Assembly (NCBI GenBank): GCA_963667605.2
Contig: CAXXUZ010000003.1
Location: forward strand, 992,001 to 1,056,000
Reading direction: 5' to 3'
DNA from: JADLGL01 sp963667605
GTDB lineage: Bacteria > Pseudomonadota > Alphaproteobacteria > Rhizobiales > Kaistiaceae
DNA: 64,000 nt
Shown: piece by piece, positions 43,701 through 52,369 of the stretch
Layout of the letters: the number at the start of each line of letters is the position of its first letter
Position numbering within the stretch: position 1 is the stretch's first letter
Notes under the pieces: generated by a model
Seen by the model: only the letters and a program-made list of their open reading frames with translations
Told to the model about the DNA's origin: nothing
Databases searched by the model: none
Translations under genes and position numbers: made by a program

Positions 43701-44589
43701 GGCTATGCTTTCGCCCGGCCTCGACCAGGGACTGGCGAATATCGACACGGAGTTAGCGCGCTTGCGCGGCCAGATCGCCGCGCTGGAAGATGATCCCGCG
43801 CTTGCCGCGATATTTGCCGAGCTGAGTGGCCGGCAGTCGGCCTTGGAAGCGGCGATCGCAGCGCTGATCGGCAACGATGAGGGGATCGCCGCCGAGCTTT
43901 TTGGAGTCCGGCGGGAGTTGTCGGAGTTGCAGGCGATGCTTGGCCGTCTTGGTGAAGCGGATCCTGCGGTGGAACCGCTGATGGTGGGCCTGGGAGAACA
44001 AATGGCCGGGATCGAGGCCGGGCTTGAACAATTGCGCGGCCAGATTGACCAGATGGGGTATGACCCCGCCATCGCTGAAATCGTAGCAATGCTGGCGGAA
44101 CTGAGCGGTCGTCAGTCGGCTGTGGAGGCAGCGATCATTGCACTGCCGGTCGGCGACGATGAACGAATCATCGCTGAGTTGGCCGATCTCATGCAGAATC
44201 TGGCGGACTTGCAGGCGATGATTGGCCGCATGGCCGAGGCGGATCCTGGTGCGGCCCTGGAACCGCTAATGATTGATCTCGGCGAACAAATGGCCGGGAT
44301 AGAGGCCCATCTCGTCGGGCTGGCTGAACAACCCGATCCTGAGGTCCAAGCCTTGATTGCTGCACTCACCGTCACCCAGCAAGCAATCCTTGCCGAACTC
44401 CAGCTTCTGACCGAGTTGATCGAGCTGCTGGCAACCATTGACGGAGAACCAGCGGCTGCCGCACCAACGGATAACTCCAGTCACCTCGATGGCGCAGCCG
44501 AACTCCCTCCGCCGGGATTTGGCGAACAATTGATGCTGCGGCTTTATGAGATCGTCGGCGGCCTCAAACGCGGCTTAAACGGGGAATAG
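40708..44589 (+). CDS. large exported alanine-rich coiled-coil repeat protein
   Basis: 1293 residues. An N-terminal hydrophobic segment (LAAAIGAVLVIAAIASTVTG) is followed by a small domain with FLRLDTQTGALSYCS and GRWLCRPA, then over 1,100 residues of Ala/Leu/Glu/Asp-rich helix. From 41095 a 285-bp (95-residue) unit opening PVEIDIGADLAPLAAQLEAL repeats almost perfectly at 41380 and again at 41665; shorter 171-bp units follow (about 41836 and 42007) and more degenerate ones continue. Two later DxxIAAELSGRQSALEAAIA-like units occur near 43800 and 44090. The N-terminal small domain resembles that of alphaproteobacterial envelope proteins. It is probably periplasmic or inner-membrane anchored and filamentous; function unknown. 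A strong hairpin follows the stop. Confidence 0.75.
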   Translation: MFRLAAAIGAVLVIAAIASTVTGQAQTPLGRFQLTAEGDGFLRLDTQTGALSYCSLVDGRWLCRPAEIEPAAGNNLQTLGDRIEALEAEIVALVARLSPQAAEATAEALTALNEQLAAIEPRLDELVQPVEIDIGADLAPLAAQLEALAVDQAALAEMVAGIAVEDPAINAALAVIAERQAALEAVIADLAAAPAPDAGQADALAALTEQLAAIDARLDELGRPVEIDIGANLAPLAAQLEALAVDQAALAEMVAGIAVEDPAINAALAAITERQAALEAVIADLAAAPAPDAGQADALAALTEQLAAIDARLDELAQPVEIDIGADLAPLAAQLEALAVDQAILAELVAGLGVEDPVINAVLAAIQARLDELAQPVDLDIGADLAPLAGQLQTLAVDQAALAELVAVIAAEDPAINSALAAIEARLDGLAQPVELDIGADLAPLAAQLEALAADQAALAVLVAGIVVEDPAINAALAALTEQLAALEAVIADLAAAPAPDAGQAKAIVDLVGELAELRVAIEQLPVPNDAAITALLLDLSEQLAAFARAEAERHCAADRQWLATIEALTEQQAALEAKVDAAVVGQDNARTLEALAALGAQLAVIEQMFGDLGPPPVDAELHEAVQFLGEELANLRQGQVELVAGIAGLVDADPVVLAALAGLEARLSDLETLVAATADAAPDLQAPLGELQENVAELTTALAALSEQIAAQPGVDEDLVLALTDIAQRQSAIKAALILADPTEALATLVARLEALEQRVIAALEPNAGRLDPIQQAVAALQEAQAAADIDLAISALAAQLAAIKDTVAEFADRSPNLEFAIVLAGLDDRLAGLEQAVGALALSPVPAPIETALNLLSERLDGLIAEQGMLAAAIAGAKPVGAGADIVAVLLAFDQTAADIRADLAVLIDAGLVAAAQIATLEDRQAAIEARLAELAIALVEGAAGEAEFVMSAIELLVAELGTLRGQLDRRAADDAELAAILADRLAELDDHVAALAMLSPGLDQGLANIDTELARLRGQIAALEDDPALAAIFAELSGRQSALEAAIAALIGNDEGIAAELFGVRRELSELQAMLGRLGEADPAVEPLMVGLGEQMAGIEAGLEQLRGQIDQMGYDPAIAEIVAMLAELSGRQSAVEAAIIALPVGDDERIIAELADLMQNLADLQAMIGRMAEADPGAALEPLMIDLGEQMAGIEAHLVGLAEQPDPEVQALIAALTVTQQAILAELQLLTELIELLATIDGEPAAAAPTDNSSHLDGAAELPPPGFGEQLMLRLYEIVGGLKRGLNGE
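41095..41835 (+). repeat. tandem 285-bp repeats within the coiled-coil gene
   Basis: GTTGAGATTGATATTGG recurs at 41095, 41380 and 41665, a 285-bp period in frame. The first two units are nearly identical at base level, including the tail GCAGCAGCACCGGCTCCAGA. The third unit is truncated and merges into 171-bp units. This indicates recent duplication and likely length variation between strains. Confidence 0.85.
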
Positions 44590-44597
44590 TTGCTGAA

Positions 44598-44627
44598 CCA
44601 CCGCCGCAGGGGCGGCGGTGGTTCGCA
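44598..44627. terminator. bidirectional hairpin terminator
   Basis: GAACCACCGCCGC (44598-44610) and GCGGCGGTGGTTC (44615-44627) form a 13-bp perfect stem with a 4-base loop between the convergent coiled-coil and DUF1150 genes. No T-run follows on either side, so its terminator role is inferred from strength and position. Confidence 0.65.
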
Positions 44628-44630
44628 TTG

Positions 44631-44876
44631 CTAGTGCAGGCTCACCGTACGGAGATCGTGTTCCCAGGCATTCTGCACCGCGGCATCGCGCGAATCGGTG
44701 ACCATGATCGGTGTGCCGTCGGCGTTGAGCAGAGCCCACAGCGACAGGCCCGGATCTAGCTCCGCTACATTCGGGAAGGCGGCGCCGAAGGCCTCGGACG
44801 TCATGGGCTTAACATAGGCGATCTCGCCCCCGCCCAATCGGGCAAAAACTTCAGGCGGCATATATTTATGCTCCAT
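44631..44876 (-). CDS. DUF1150 protein
   Basis: From the ATG at 44876 the product is 81 residues: MEHKYMPPEVFARLGGGEIA, then YVKPMTSEAFGAAFPNV, LSLWALLNADGTPIMVTDSR and DAAVQNAWEHDL, all typical of the alphaproteobacterial DUF1150 family. In many genomes it lies next to a small heat-shock protein (Hsp20) gene; none is here. Function unknown. Confidence 0.92.
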   Translation of the reverse strand: MEHKYMPPEVFARLGGGEIAYVKPMTSEAFGAAFPNVAELDPGLSLWALLNADGTPIMVTDSRDAAVQNAWEHDLRTVSLH

Positions 44877-45563
44877 AGCACTCACTCCTAACACACCGAG
44901 CCGACGCGTCGGACCCGCAGATGGTGATCGTCTGAGCGCTCCGATCGACTGTCGTCCATGCCAATCGATCGACGGTAGCTATCGCAGCTAGCCGAAGTCC
45001 GTCTCCAACGACGAAAGCCTCTGAAGCGCGGCGATACCTCTATCGATATACGTTGGCTCCTGCTCTTTCGCTTGCCAGCCTTAGATCACAAGCTGGTTAT
45101 TCGTGACCCGAGACTTCCGGATCCACGTCCGAACTAGCCAAACTGAGCTGGATCCCGACTAAGCGCTCGACATATTACAGGGAGTAGCCATCACCGCCCT
45201 TTCCGGCGGTCCGCCCCAGCTCGGGTCCGAGTCCTCAAGGCTCAGGAGACCGCGCTGGAGAATGTGATCATTGGCGTAACAAAGCCCTTGAAGCGACCTT
45301 GCATCGCCCGGACTCTCAAGGAGGCATCCGGCAACACCCATTGCTGCTTAGTTGGTCAATCGCAGCGCCAATTTCAAGAAGGTTGGCGCGCGACGCGACC
45401 GGGCCTTGCGTCGCCGATGATGTCTCTCAAAAGTCAATTGTCGAGTGGGTCGCAGAGTCTGCCCACAGTTGCAGAAAGTTTGACGGCTCAGTCGGGTCAG
45501 GTATGATCCACCGTGTCACCGAGTTCTACGAAACTCACCTAAGTCGGGGCTGCGCTGTTCCAG
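44877..45563. other. gene-poor intergenic region
   Basis: About 690 bases without a supportable gene. Frames here are short and lack family signatures or ribosome-binding sites. It contains the DUF1150 promoter region and the upstream region of a broken exported gene. GC content appears lower than in the surrounding genes, suggesting decayed or recently inserted DNA. Confidence 0.4.
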
Positions 45564-45970
45564 ATGAATCGCTTCGCACTAGCTCTTTTTTCGTCTTTGG
45601 CGTGGGGAGTACGCCCGCGTTTTCCCAGGCGAAAGAGGAAGTTCAGCTGAGACTATGTGCTGGCATGGTCATCGAGCAGCGCCTTCCCTCGGGGGTCTGG
45701 GCGGACTGTGTGAGCGACACCCATGCCATTGAAATCGCTTGGACCGAGGAGTGGGCCGAGGCCGTTGGGTAGTCTCTGCACGACGCGGCCGAGTTGGCAT
45801 TGGAGCCAGGGGTCATTTTAGTCTGCCGCAATGAAACGGCCCTGTGCATGGAACATTGGCTGCGCCTGGAGTTGACGCTGACATATTGGCAAATCCCCAT
45901 GACGGTTTGGTTTTGCGATGTGCAGGCGCCAACACTCGGTGACTGCATTGAACGCCAGCTAGGGCGCTAG
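45564..45970 (+). pseudogene. exported nuclease-like protein, broken twice
   Basis: The ATG at 45564 starts a signal peptide (MNRFALALFSSLAWG), which leaves frame near 45605. The neighbouring frame carries on with STPAFSQAKEEVQLRLCAGM, VIEQRLPSGVWADCVSDTHA and IEIAWTEEWAEAVG. It then hits TAG at 45770-45772 where relatives have Gln (IGQ), and continues SLHDAAELALEPGVILVCRN to a final TAG at 45968. The LPSGxxADCxxxTHAIEIxWxxxWAEAxGQ pattern fits a small exported family with a PD-(D/E)XK-like arrangement; the usual lysine of xKWAEA is Glu here. A frameshift plus an amber codon indicate a decaying gene of about 130 residues. Confidence 0.6.
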
Positions 45971-46086
45971 GTCAGGTCCCTGGGCGGGACCATCGCCAAT
46001 AAGCCTATCTGCGGTTCGTCGATCTATTGGATCGAGGATTGAACCGGGAGACTCTTCGAGTTCCGGTCACTAACCTTGCGGGGGAT

Positions 46087-46162
<76 letters not shown>

Positions 46163-46249
46163 GACCGAGTTTGCCTGCGCCTTGATCCACAGGCGTGATT
46201 GCTTAGCGCGTCGCCGGACGCGGAATCAAGCGCCACCCCAACGCGACCG

Positions 46250-46639
46250 TCAGGTCTCCTCACCATCGACTTCGCCAATGATGTTGGTGACGTTGTTTTC
46301 TTCGTCCTCTACCTGTTCGAGGAAGGCATCGTCCTCGTCCCCGCCGATTTTGATGTCCTCGTCCTCATCGTCCTCGTCCGCTTTTGTACCGCTGGTGACC
46401 TCTTGGTCGGCTTCTTCCAGCGAAATGACCTCTGGGCCCTTTTCGGCTACCTCTTGTTTCGCCTCAGCCGCCACCGCCGCCGGCTCAGCCGCGACGACTT
46501 CCTTCGGGCTCGGTTTGGCGGACGCAGCCTCGAATGGGGTGCCGCATTTCGGGCAAACCGGCGGGGACTTGCCGAGGTCGTAATATCTTGTCCCGCAATT
46601 GGGGCAGAGCCGCTTAGTACCGAGGTCCGCCTTTGCCAC
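46250..46639 (-). CDS. FYDLN-domain (TIGR02300) acidic zinc-ribbon protein
   Basis: From a GTG at 46639 the product is 129 residues starting VAKADLGTKRLCPNCGTRYY then DLGKSPPVCPKCGTPFE: a two-CxxC zinc ribbon containing the family's YDLN-like motif (YYDLGK). A long acidic tail follows (EDDEDEDIKIGGDEDDAF). Homologues begin with ADLGTKR, so the in-frame ATG at 46702 is probably not used. Cytoplasmic; function unknown. It lies between tRNA-Ala and the divergent aroA, its usual place in alphaproteobacteria. Confidence 0.9.
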   Translation of the reverse strand: MAKADLGTKRLCPNCGTRYYDLGKSPPVCPKCGTPFEAASAKPSPKEVVAAEPAAVAAEAKQEVAEKGPEVISLEEADQEVTSGTKADEDDEDEDIKIGGDEDDAFLEQVEDEENNVTNIIGEVDGEET

Positions 46640-46830
46640 TTTCTGCAGTGCCTCTATGTTCTCAAACGCGCCCCCAATATAGGCTGAATCAGGTGGTGTC
46701 AAAGGCCAAAGGATAGGCGACGGAGGTCGTTGGTGACGGGCCTTCGGGCCTGTGCTATCGGAACCGCCGAGCTACCCCTTCTCCGCAGCGCCATCGCCAA
46801 CGCAGTCCCTTCGGAGTGCCTGTCAACGCC

Positions 46831-48174
46831 ATGGGCATCGACCACCCACCAATCGCAATGAAGGCCGCCGCGACGGGACCACTCGCCGGTCGGGTGAAAC
46901 TGCCAGGAGACAAGTCGATTTCGCATCGCGCAATAATGCTCGGTGCACTGGCGGTGGGCGAAACCGTAATCGAGGGCTTGCTTGAAGGCGACGACATTCA
47001 GGCCACGATCGACGCGATGCGCACACTTGGCGCTCGTGTCAGCCCGTCGGAGAAAGGCGTTCGGCGAGTGACCGGCGTCGGCGTCGGCGGTTGCCTCGAA
47101 CCGGATCGAGTTATTGATTTCGGCAATTCCGGCACCGGCGCGCGGCTAGCGATCGCGATCGCGGGCAGTCACGCTTTCGCCACCACCTTCACCGGTGATA
47201 CCTCTCTTTTGCGCCGCCCGATGGGCCGCGTGGTCGAGCCCATGCGGCGGATGGGAGCCCAAATCCTGGCCCGCTCCGACGACCGATTGCCGCTGACGAT
47301 CAAGGGCCCCGATCGCCTGGTGCCGATCGAGTATCAGCTGCCGGTGCCGTCGGCACAGGTTAAGTCGGCCGTCCTTTTGGCCGGCCTCAACGCCCCCGGC
47401 GTGGTAACGGTCATTGAACCGTGGATCACCCGAGATCACACCGAAAGAATGCTCAAGGCATTCGGCGCGGCGATCGAAATCGAGCCTGGCGAAGCCGGTG
47501 GGCGCACCATCCGGCTCGAGGGCCAGCCGAAACTGAAGCCACAACAAATATCCGTGCCCGGCGATCCTAGTTCCGCCGCCTTTGCGATCGTCGCCGCCAC
47601 GATCATCGAAGGATCCGACATCACGGTGGAGGGCGTTCTCCTCAATCCCACCCGCATTGGATTGTTCGATACGCTGAGGGAGATGGGTGCCAGGCTGACG
47701 ATCGAAAACGAGCATCTTGTTGGCGGCGAATCGGTCGGTGATGTCCGCGTCCAGTCGGCCCGCCTCAAAGGCGTCAGCGTTCCGGCCGACCGGGCGCCGT
47801 CAATGATCGACGAATATCCGATCCTTGCCATCGCCGCGGCACTCGCCGAAGGCGATACAGTAATCGAGGGCGTCGGCGAGCTGCGGCTCAAGGAATCCGA
47901 TCGCATTGCCGCAACGGTCGCCGGCCTCAGAGCCAACGGCATCGACGCCGAAGAGGGCGAGACCCGCATGGTGGTCCACGGCAGTCCCAGTGCACCCGGC
48001 AGTGGTATTGTTGTCACCCATTTCGACCATCGCATCGCCATGAGCTTCTTGGTTCTTGGCATGGTCGCGGAGAGTCCGGTGACCGTCGACGATGCGACTT
48101 CGATTTCGATCAGCTTCCCGGAGTTCAGGGATTTGATGACGATGCTCGGCGCCAGCATCTCGGAAGCCGCGTAG
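46831..48174 (+). CDS. aroA: 3-phosphoshikimate 1-carboxyvinyltransferase (EPSP synthase)
   Basis: 447 residues from the ATG at 46831; a GTG at 46816 and an ATG at 46858 are alternatives. It joins PEP to shikimate-3-phosphate in aromatic amino-acid synthesis. Motifs: VKLPGDKSISHRAI, DFGNSGTGARLA, RRPMGRVVEPMRRMGA, RAPSMIDEYPILA and GELRLKESDRIA. The spacing and the FTGDTSLLRRPMGRV segment are typical of class II enzymes, the type that includes naturally glyphosate-tolerant forms. It begins an aroA-cmk-rpsA run, with 5 bases to cmk. Confidence 0.96.
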   Translation: MGIDHPPIAMKAAATGPLAGRVKLPGDKSISHRAIMLGALAVGETVIEGLLEGDDIQATIDAMRTLGARVSPSEKGVRRVTGVGVGGCLEPDRVIDFGNSGTGARLAIAIAGSHAFATTFTGDTSLLRRPMGRVVEPMRRMGAQILARSDDRLPLTIKGPDRLVPIEYQLPVPSAQVKSAVLLAGLNAPGVVTVIEPWITRDHTERMLKAFGAAIEIEPGEAGGRTIRLEGQPKLKPQQISVPGDPSSAAFAIVAATIIEGSDITVEGVLLNPTRIGLFDTLREMGARLTIENEHLVGGESVGDVRVQSARLKGVSVPADRAPSMIDEYPILAIAAALAEGDTVIEGVGELRLKESDRIAATVAGLRANGIDAEEGETRMVVHGSPSAPGSGIVVTHFDHRIAMSFLVLGMVAESPVTVDDATSISISFPEFRDLMTMLGASISEAA

Positions 48175-48179
48175 ACTGC

Positions 48180-48809
48180 ATGATAATTGCGATCGACGGA
48201 CCAGCCGCGTCTGGCAAGGGTACGATCGGCCGGCGTCTGGCCGACTATCTAGGGTTTCATCATCTCGATACCGGACTGCTCTACCGCGCCGTGGCAGCGG
48301 AATTGCTTGCCGCTCGGCGACCGATCGATAATGAGGACGAGGCGGCTGCCCTGGCCCGCCGCCTCCCTTTGGACGAGTTCGATGAGCAGCGGCTCGGCGC
48401 GCCCGAGATCGGCGAAGCGGCGTCCAAGGTCGCTTCGATGCCGGGCTTGCGCGCTGCTTTGATCGACCGCCAACGAGATTTCGCTCAGCGTTTGCCCGGA
48501 GCTGTCATCGTTGGCCGCGACATCGGCACGGTCGTTTGTCCCGATGCTGATGTGAAGATTTTCCTGACCGCGTCGGCGGAAATCCGTGCTTCGCGCCGGT
48601 CGGACCAATTGACGATTCACGACGGCGCCGGACGTCAGCGGATATTGGAGGGCATCCGCAATCGTGACAATCGCGACATCAACCGGCCTATTGCGCCCCT
48701 TCGCCAAGCGGCGAAGGCGCGCTTGCTGGACACCACCGAGTTGGATATAGAAGCGGCATTCCACGCGGCCATTGAGATTGTCGACCAGGTCGCGGGGAAG
48801 ACAATCTGA
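48180..48809 (+). CDS. cmk: cytidylate kinase
   Basis: 209 residues. It phosphorylates CMP and dCMP with ATP. P-loop IDGPAASGKGTIGRRLA at the N-terminus, then the substrate region DTGLLYRAVA, GRDIGTVVCPDADVKIFLTA and the LID arginines in IRNRDNRDINRPIAPLRQA. It starts 5 bases after aroA and precedes rpsA by 200 bases, a classic order. Confidence 0.96.
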   Translation: MIIAIDGPAASGKGTIGRRLADYLGFHHLDTGLLYRAVAAELLAARRPIDNEDEAAALARRLPLDEFDEQRLGAPEIGEAASKVASMPGLRAALIDRQRDFAQRLPGAVIVGRDIGTVVCPDADVKIFLTASAEIRASRRSDQLTIHDGAGRQRILEGIRNRDNRDINRPIAPLRQAAKARLLDTTELDIEAAFHAAIEIVDQVAGKTI

Positions 48810-49008
48810 CGGGAACGGCTCTTGCCGCGACCCGTTCTGCGTTTTCGGGTGGCGCGTGCCGTCATCCGCCAATGCGAACCCGACCGTCAGGCAGCGGCGG
48901 TTGGTGGGCCGCCATACACCGGACCATGGCGCCACCGACCTCATCGCGATCTGATCAACGCAACACCAACCGCTGGCCTTGGCCGGCCCGGACTGTTCAG
49001 GAGTATTG

Positions 49009-50832
49009 ATGAGCGCAGCCAGCGTCGAAACACCCACCCGCGAAGACTTTGCCGCCCTCCTCGATGAGACCTTCAAGGCAGACGATCTCGCTGAGGGCAG
49101 CGTGATCAAGGGCATCGTTGTCGCGATCGAAAAAGATTTGGCCGTCATCGATGTCGGGCTCAAGACCGAGGGGCGGGTGTCGCTCAAGGAATTCGGGCTG
49201 CCTGGCGAGGAACCCAATATCAACCTCGGCGATGAGGTCGAGGTCTATCTCGAGCGGGTCGAGAACGCGCTTGGCGAAGCGATGCTTTCGCGTGAGAAAG
49301 CACGCCGCGAGGAAAGCTGGACCCGGTTGGAGGAATCCTTCGAAAAGGGCGAGAAAGTTACCGGCCAGATCTTCAATCAGGTCAAGGGTGGGTTTACCGT
49401 CGACCTCGACGGCGCCGTCGCCTTTCTTCCGCGGAGCCAAGTCGATATCCGTCCCGTGCGAGATGTCGGCCCGCTGATGCACACGCCGCAGCCCTTCCAG
49501 ATCCTCAAAATGGACAAGCGGCGAGGCAACATCGTTGTCTCTCGCCGCACCGTCTTGGAGGAGACCCGCGCCGAGCAGCGTTCCGAGCTGGTCCAGAGTC
49601 TCGAAGAAGGCCAGGTCGTGGACGGCGTGGTCAAGAATATCACCGACTATGGCGCGTTCGTCGATCTTGGCGGAATAGACGGGTTGCTCCACGTCACCGA
49701 CATCGCCTGGCGCCGGATCAACCATCCCTCCGAGGTGCTATCGATCGGTCAGACCGTCAAGGTTCAGGTTGTTCGCGTCAATCAGGAAACCCACCGCATC
49801 AGCCTCGGCATGAAGCAGCTTGAGGCCGATCCCTGGGAGGGCATCGAGGCAAAATATCCGGTCGGCACCAAATTCACCGGCCGGGTCACCAACATCACCG
49901 ACTACGGTGCATTCGTTGAGTTGGAGCCGGGGATCGAGGGCTTGATCCACGTCTCCGAAATGTCCTGGATCAAGAAGAATATTCACCCCGGCAAGATCGT
50001 CGCGACCACCCAGGAGGTTGAAGTGATGGTGCTGGAGGTCGATCCGGTCAAGCGCCGCATTTCGCTTGGCCTCAAGCAAACTCTCGCCAATCCTTGGGAA
50101 GCCTTCGCCGAGGCCCATCCGGTCGGCGGCGAGGTTGGCGGCGAGGTCAAGAACAAGACGGAATTTGGTCTGTTTATTGGCTTGGAAGGCGATATCGACG
50201 GCATGGTTCACCTCTCCGACCTCGACTGGAATCGGCCCGGCGAGGTTGCGATCGAGGACTATGCGCGCGGCCAAGAGGTTAAGGCACGTGTCCTTGATGT
50301 CGATGTCGAGAAGGAACGCATCTCCTTGGGGATTAAGCAACTCGCTACCGATCCGTTTGTCGAGTCGAAGGAGCTGCGCAAGGGAAAGGTTGTGACCTGC
50401 GAGGTCATTGAGGTCAAAGACACCGGTCTCGAGGTCAAGATTGCCGACACCGAGTTGACAGCGTTCATTGGCCGCGCGGACCTGTCCCGCGATCGTGCCG
50501 AGCAGAGGCCGCAGCGCTTTGCCCCGGGTGAGAAGTTCGACGCCCGTGTTACCAATTTGGACAAGAAGACCCGCAAGATATCAGTGTCGATCAGAGCGCT
50601 GGAGATTGCCCAGGAGAAAGAAGCGGTGGCGCAATATGGCTCCACCGATTCCGGTGCTTCACTCGGCGATATTCTAGGCGCCGCCTTGAAAGCGCGGCAG
50701 GATGACGAACCGGCCGATGAAGCGGAGACTGCGCCGGTGGCCGAGGTCGAAGAGGCCGGTGAGGAAAAAGCCGCCGGCAGCGTTGATGATGCCTCGGTTG
50801 CGGACGAAGCTTCCGAAGAGAAGACCGACTAG
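49009..50832 (+). CDS. rpsA: 30S ribosomal protein S1
   Basis: 607 residues from the ATG at 49009 (MSAASVETPTREDFAALLDE), preceded by AGGAG at 48999-49003; the in-frame ATG at 48979 is less likely. Six S1 RNA-binding repeats are visible, the best as ITDYGAFVDLGGIDGLLHVT and ITDYGAFVELEPGIEGLIHV. An acidic Ala/Glu-rich tail (EEKAAGSVDDASVADEASEE) ends the protein. It binds mRNA on the small subunit. The 200-base leader may hold its own promoter. Confidence 0.96.
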   Translation: MSAASVETPTREDFAALLDETFKADDLAEGSVIKGIVVAIEKDLAVIDVGLKTEGRVSLKEFGLPGEEPNINLGDEVEVYLERVENALGEAMLSREKARREESWTRLEESFEKGEKVTGQIFNQVKGGFTVDLDGAVAFLPRSQVDIRPVRDVGPLMHTPQPFQILKMDKRRGNIVVSRRTVLEETRAEQRSELVQSLEEGQVVDGVVKNITDYGAFVDLGGIDGLLHVTDIAWRRINHPSEVLSIGQTVKVQVVRVNQETHRISLGMKQLEADPWEGIEAKYPVGTKFTGRVTNITDYGAFVELEPGIEGLIHVSEMSWIKKNIHPGKIVATTQEVEVMVLEVDPVKRRISLGLKQTLANPWEAFAEAHPVGGEVGGEVKNKTEFGLFIGLEGDIDGMVHLSDLDWNRPGEVAIEDYARGQEVKARVLDVDVEKERISLGIKQLATDPFVESKELRKGKVVTCEVIEVKDTGLEVKIADTELTAFIGRADLSRDRAEQRPQRFAPGEKFDARVTNLDKKTRKISVSIRALEIAQEKEAVAQYGSTDSGASLGDILGAALKARQDDEPADEAETAPVAEVEEAGEEKAAGSVDDASVADEASEEKTD

Positions 50833-50982
50833 CCCGGGTACTTGCCGCCTGGCGACCATTGGGTAGCGTCACAAAAGTGACGCGGTGCCAGAAAACTTCA
50901 TCCTGCCATTGCCCTGTGCTTGACGGTGCATTGGCCGTTTGGCAGGGTCACAGCCTGTGATCAGAGCCGAGGGGGCCGCGCG

Positions 50983-51267
50983 ATGATCAAGTCCGAATTG
51001 GCGCAGGCGATCGCTGGGGAGAACCCACATCTCTATCAGCGCGACGTCGAACACATCGTCAATGCTATCCTCGACGCGATTACCGGTGCGCTGGCGCGCG
51101 GTGACCGGGTTGAGCTTCGCGGTTTCGGTGCTTTTTCGGTCAGGAACCGGCCGGCGCGGATCGGTCGCAACCCGCGTACCGGCGCCCGTGTGCAGGTGAG
51201 CGAGAAATATGTTCCGTTCTTCAAGACCGGCAAGGAAATGCGCGAGCGCCTGAATCGGGGCAGCTAG
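50983..51267 (+). CDS. ihfB: integration host factor subunit beta
   Basis: 94 residues: MIKSELAQAIAGENPHLYQR, then RVELRGFGAFSVRNRPARIG and RNPRTGARV, the DNA-intercalating arm. With IHF-alpha it bends DNA at specific sites. An earlier in-frame ATG at 50920 is not used by homologues. It follows rpsA and precedes lapA, the usual order in alphaproteobacteria. Confidence 0.97.
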   Translation: MIKSELAQAIAGENPHLYQRDVEHIVNAILDAITGALARGDRVELRGFGAFSVRNRPARIGRNPRTGARVQVSEKYVPFFKTGKEMRERLNRGS

Positions 51268-51283
51268 GCCCTCCGGCGAGACA

Positions 51284-51622
51284 ATGAAGCGAGCGTTCAA
51301 GCTCATTCTCATTATTCCCGTTGCGGTGATAGTGGTCGCCTTGTCAGTGGCCAACCGACACTCGGTGGTGTTCTCGATCGACCCATTTGGCGGCGACGAT
51401 CCAGCATTCTCATACACAATCCCATTGTTTTGGCTTCTTTTCGGTGCTTTGGCGGTGGGCGTCATAGCCGGCGGTGTTGCCACCTGGATCGGTCAGTCGA
51501 AATGGCGCCGAGCGGCGCGCAATGACCGTGCCGAGATTGAGCGGACAAAGCGTGACAAGGACCGCGCGCAGTCGTCCACGTCCACACTGCCGATTCCAGC
51601 TGACCGGCAGCCCGCCGCCTGA
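51284..51622 (+). CDS. LapA-domain (DUF1049) membrane protein
   Basis: 112 residues with two hydrophobic helices (LILIIPVAVIVVALSVANRH at 7-26 and FWLLFGALAVGVIAGGVATW at about 49-68) and a charged coiled C-terminus. NRHSVVFSIDPFG between the helices is typical of LapA/DUF1049 proteins, which in other bacteria link the envelope to lipopolysaccharide assembly. It lies 16 bases after ihfB in the same unit. Confidence 0.9.
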   Translation: MKRAFKLILIIPVAVIVVALSVANRHSVVFSIDPFGGDDPAFSYTIPLFWLLFGALAVGVIAGGVATWIGQSKWRRAARNDRAEIERTKRDKDRAQSSTSTLPIPADRQPAA

Positions 51623-51691
51623 GGCGCGCCGCGAGCCGGGACCGCCGTCGATCGTAGACAATTGGGCGGCAAACGTGCCAAAGCACCCACC

Positions 51692-52369
51692 ATGACTTTG
51701 ACTATGACGATCAAGATTTGCGGCCTGTCGGACGAACCGTCGCTCGAAGCCGCGCTTGATGCCGGGGCCGATATGATCGGCCTCGTCTTTCATGCTGCGA
51801 GTCCGCGCTTTGTTGGCACCAGCCAAGCCAGGGAGCTGCGCCACAGGATCGGTGGCCGAGCCGAGGCGGTGGCGCTCACGGTCGACGCGGCGAATGCCGA
51901 GCTTGACGAGATCGTCGCGACGGTCCGCCCGGATTGGCTGCAGCTTCATGGCCAAGAGACGCCCGATCGAGCGGCGGCGATTGGTGAACGCTATGGCCTT
52001 CGGGTGATGAAGGCGATCCCGGTTCGGGAGGCCGACGACGTCGGTGCCGCGGAAGCCTTTCGATCCGTCACAGACATGATCCTATTCGACGCCAAACCAC
52101 CTGCGGGTGCCACTCGTCCCGGTGGCCACGGCGCGCCCTTCGACTGGGCTGTTCTACAAAAAGTTGAGCCCGGCCATCAGCCGTTCATGCTGTCGGGGGG
52201 TCTCAGCCCCGGCAATGTCGGCGAGGCGATCAAAATCGCGCGGCCCTCCGGTGTCGATGTTTCATCCGGAGTTGAATCCGCGCCCGGTCGCAAGGACCCC
52301 GATCTCATCCGCGCTTTCATCGCCGCCGCCCGGCTGCCGGTTGGGGCTCCGGCCGAGGCACTTACGTGA
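51692..52369 (+). CDS. trpF: phosphoribosylanthranilate isomerase
   Basis: 225 residues from the ATG at 51692 (or 221 from 51704, MTIKICGLSD). It catalyses the Amadori step of tryptophan synthesis. TIM-barrel motifs: catalytic cysteine in IKICGL, DWLQLHGQE, MILFDAKPP and catalytic aspartate there, FMLSGGLSPGNV and GVDVSSGVES. The TGA overlaps the GTG of trpB. In alphaproteobacteria trpFBA is commonly separate from trpEGDC, as here. Confidence 0.95.
   Translation: MTLTMTIKICGLSDEPSLEAALDAGADMIGLVFHAASPRFVGTSQARELRHRIGGRAEAVALTVDAANAELDEIVATVRPDWLQLHGQETPDRAAAIGERYGLRVMKAIPVREADDVGAAEAFRSVTDMILFDAKPPAGATRPGGHGAPFDWAVLQKVEPGHQPFMLSGGLSPGNVGEAIKIARPSGVDVSSGVESAPGRKDPDLIRAFIAAARLPVGAPAEALT

Noticed and set aside
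44598..44627. GC-rich hairpin considered as a CRISPR or repeat unit
   Set aside because: It occurs only once and sits between convergent genes, so a terminator explains it better; no CRISPR array was seen in the window.
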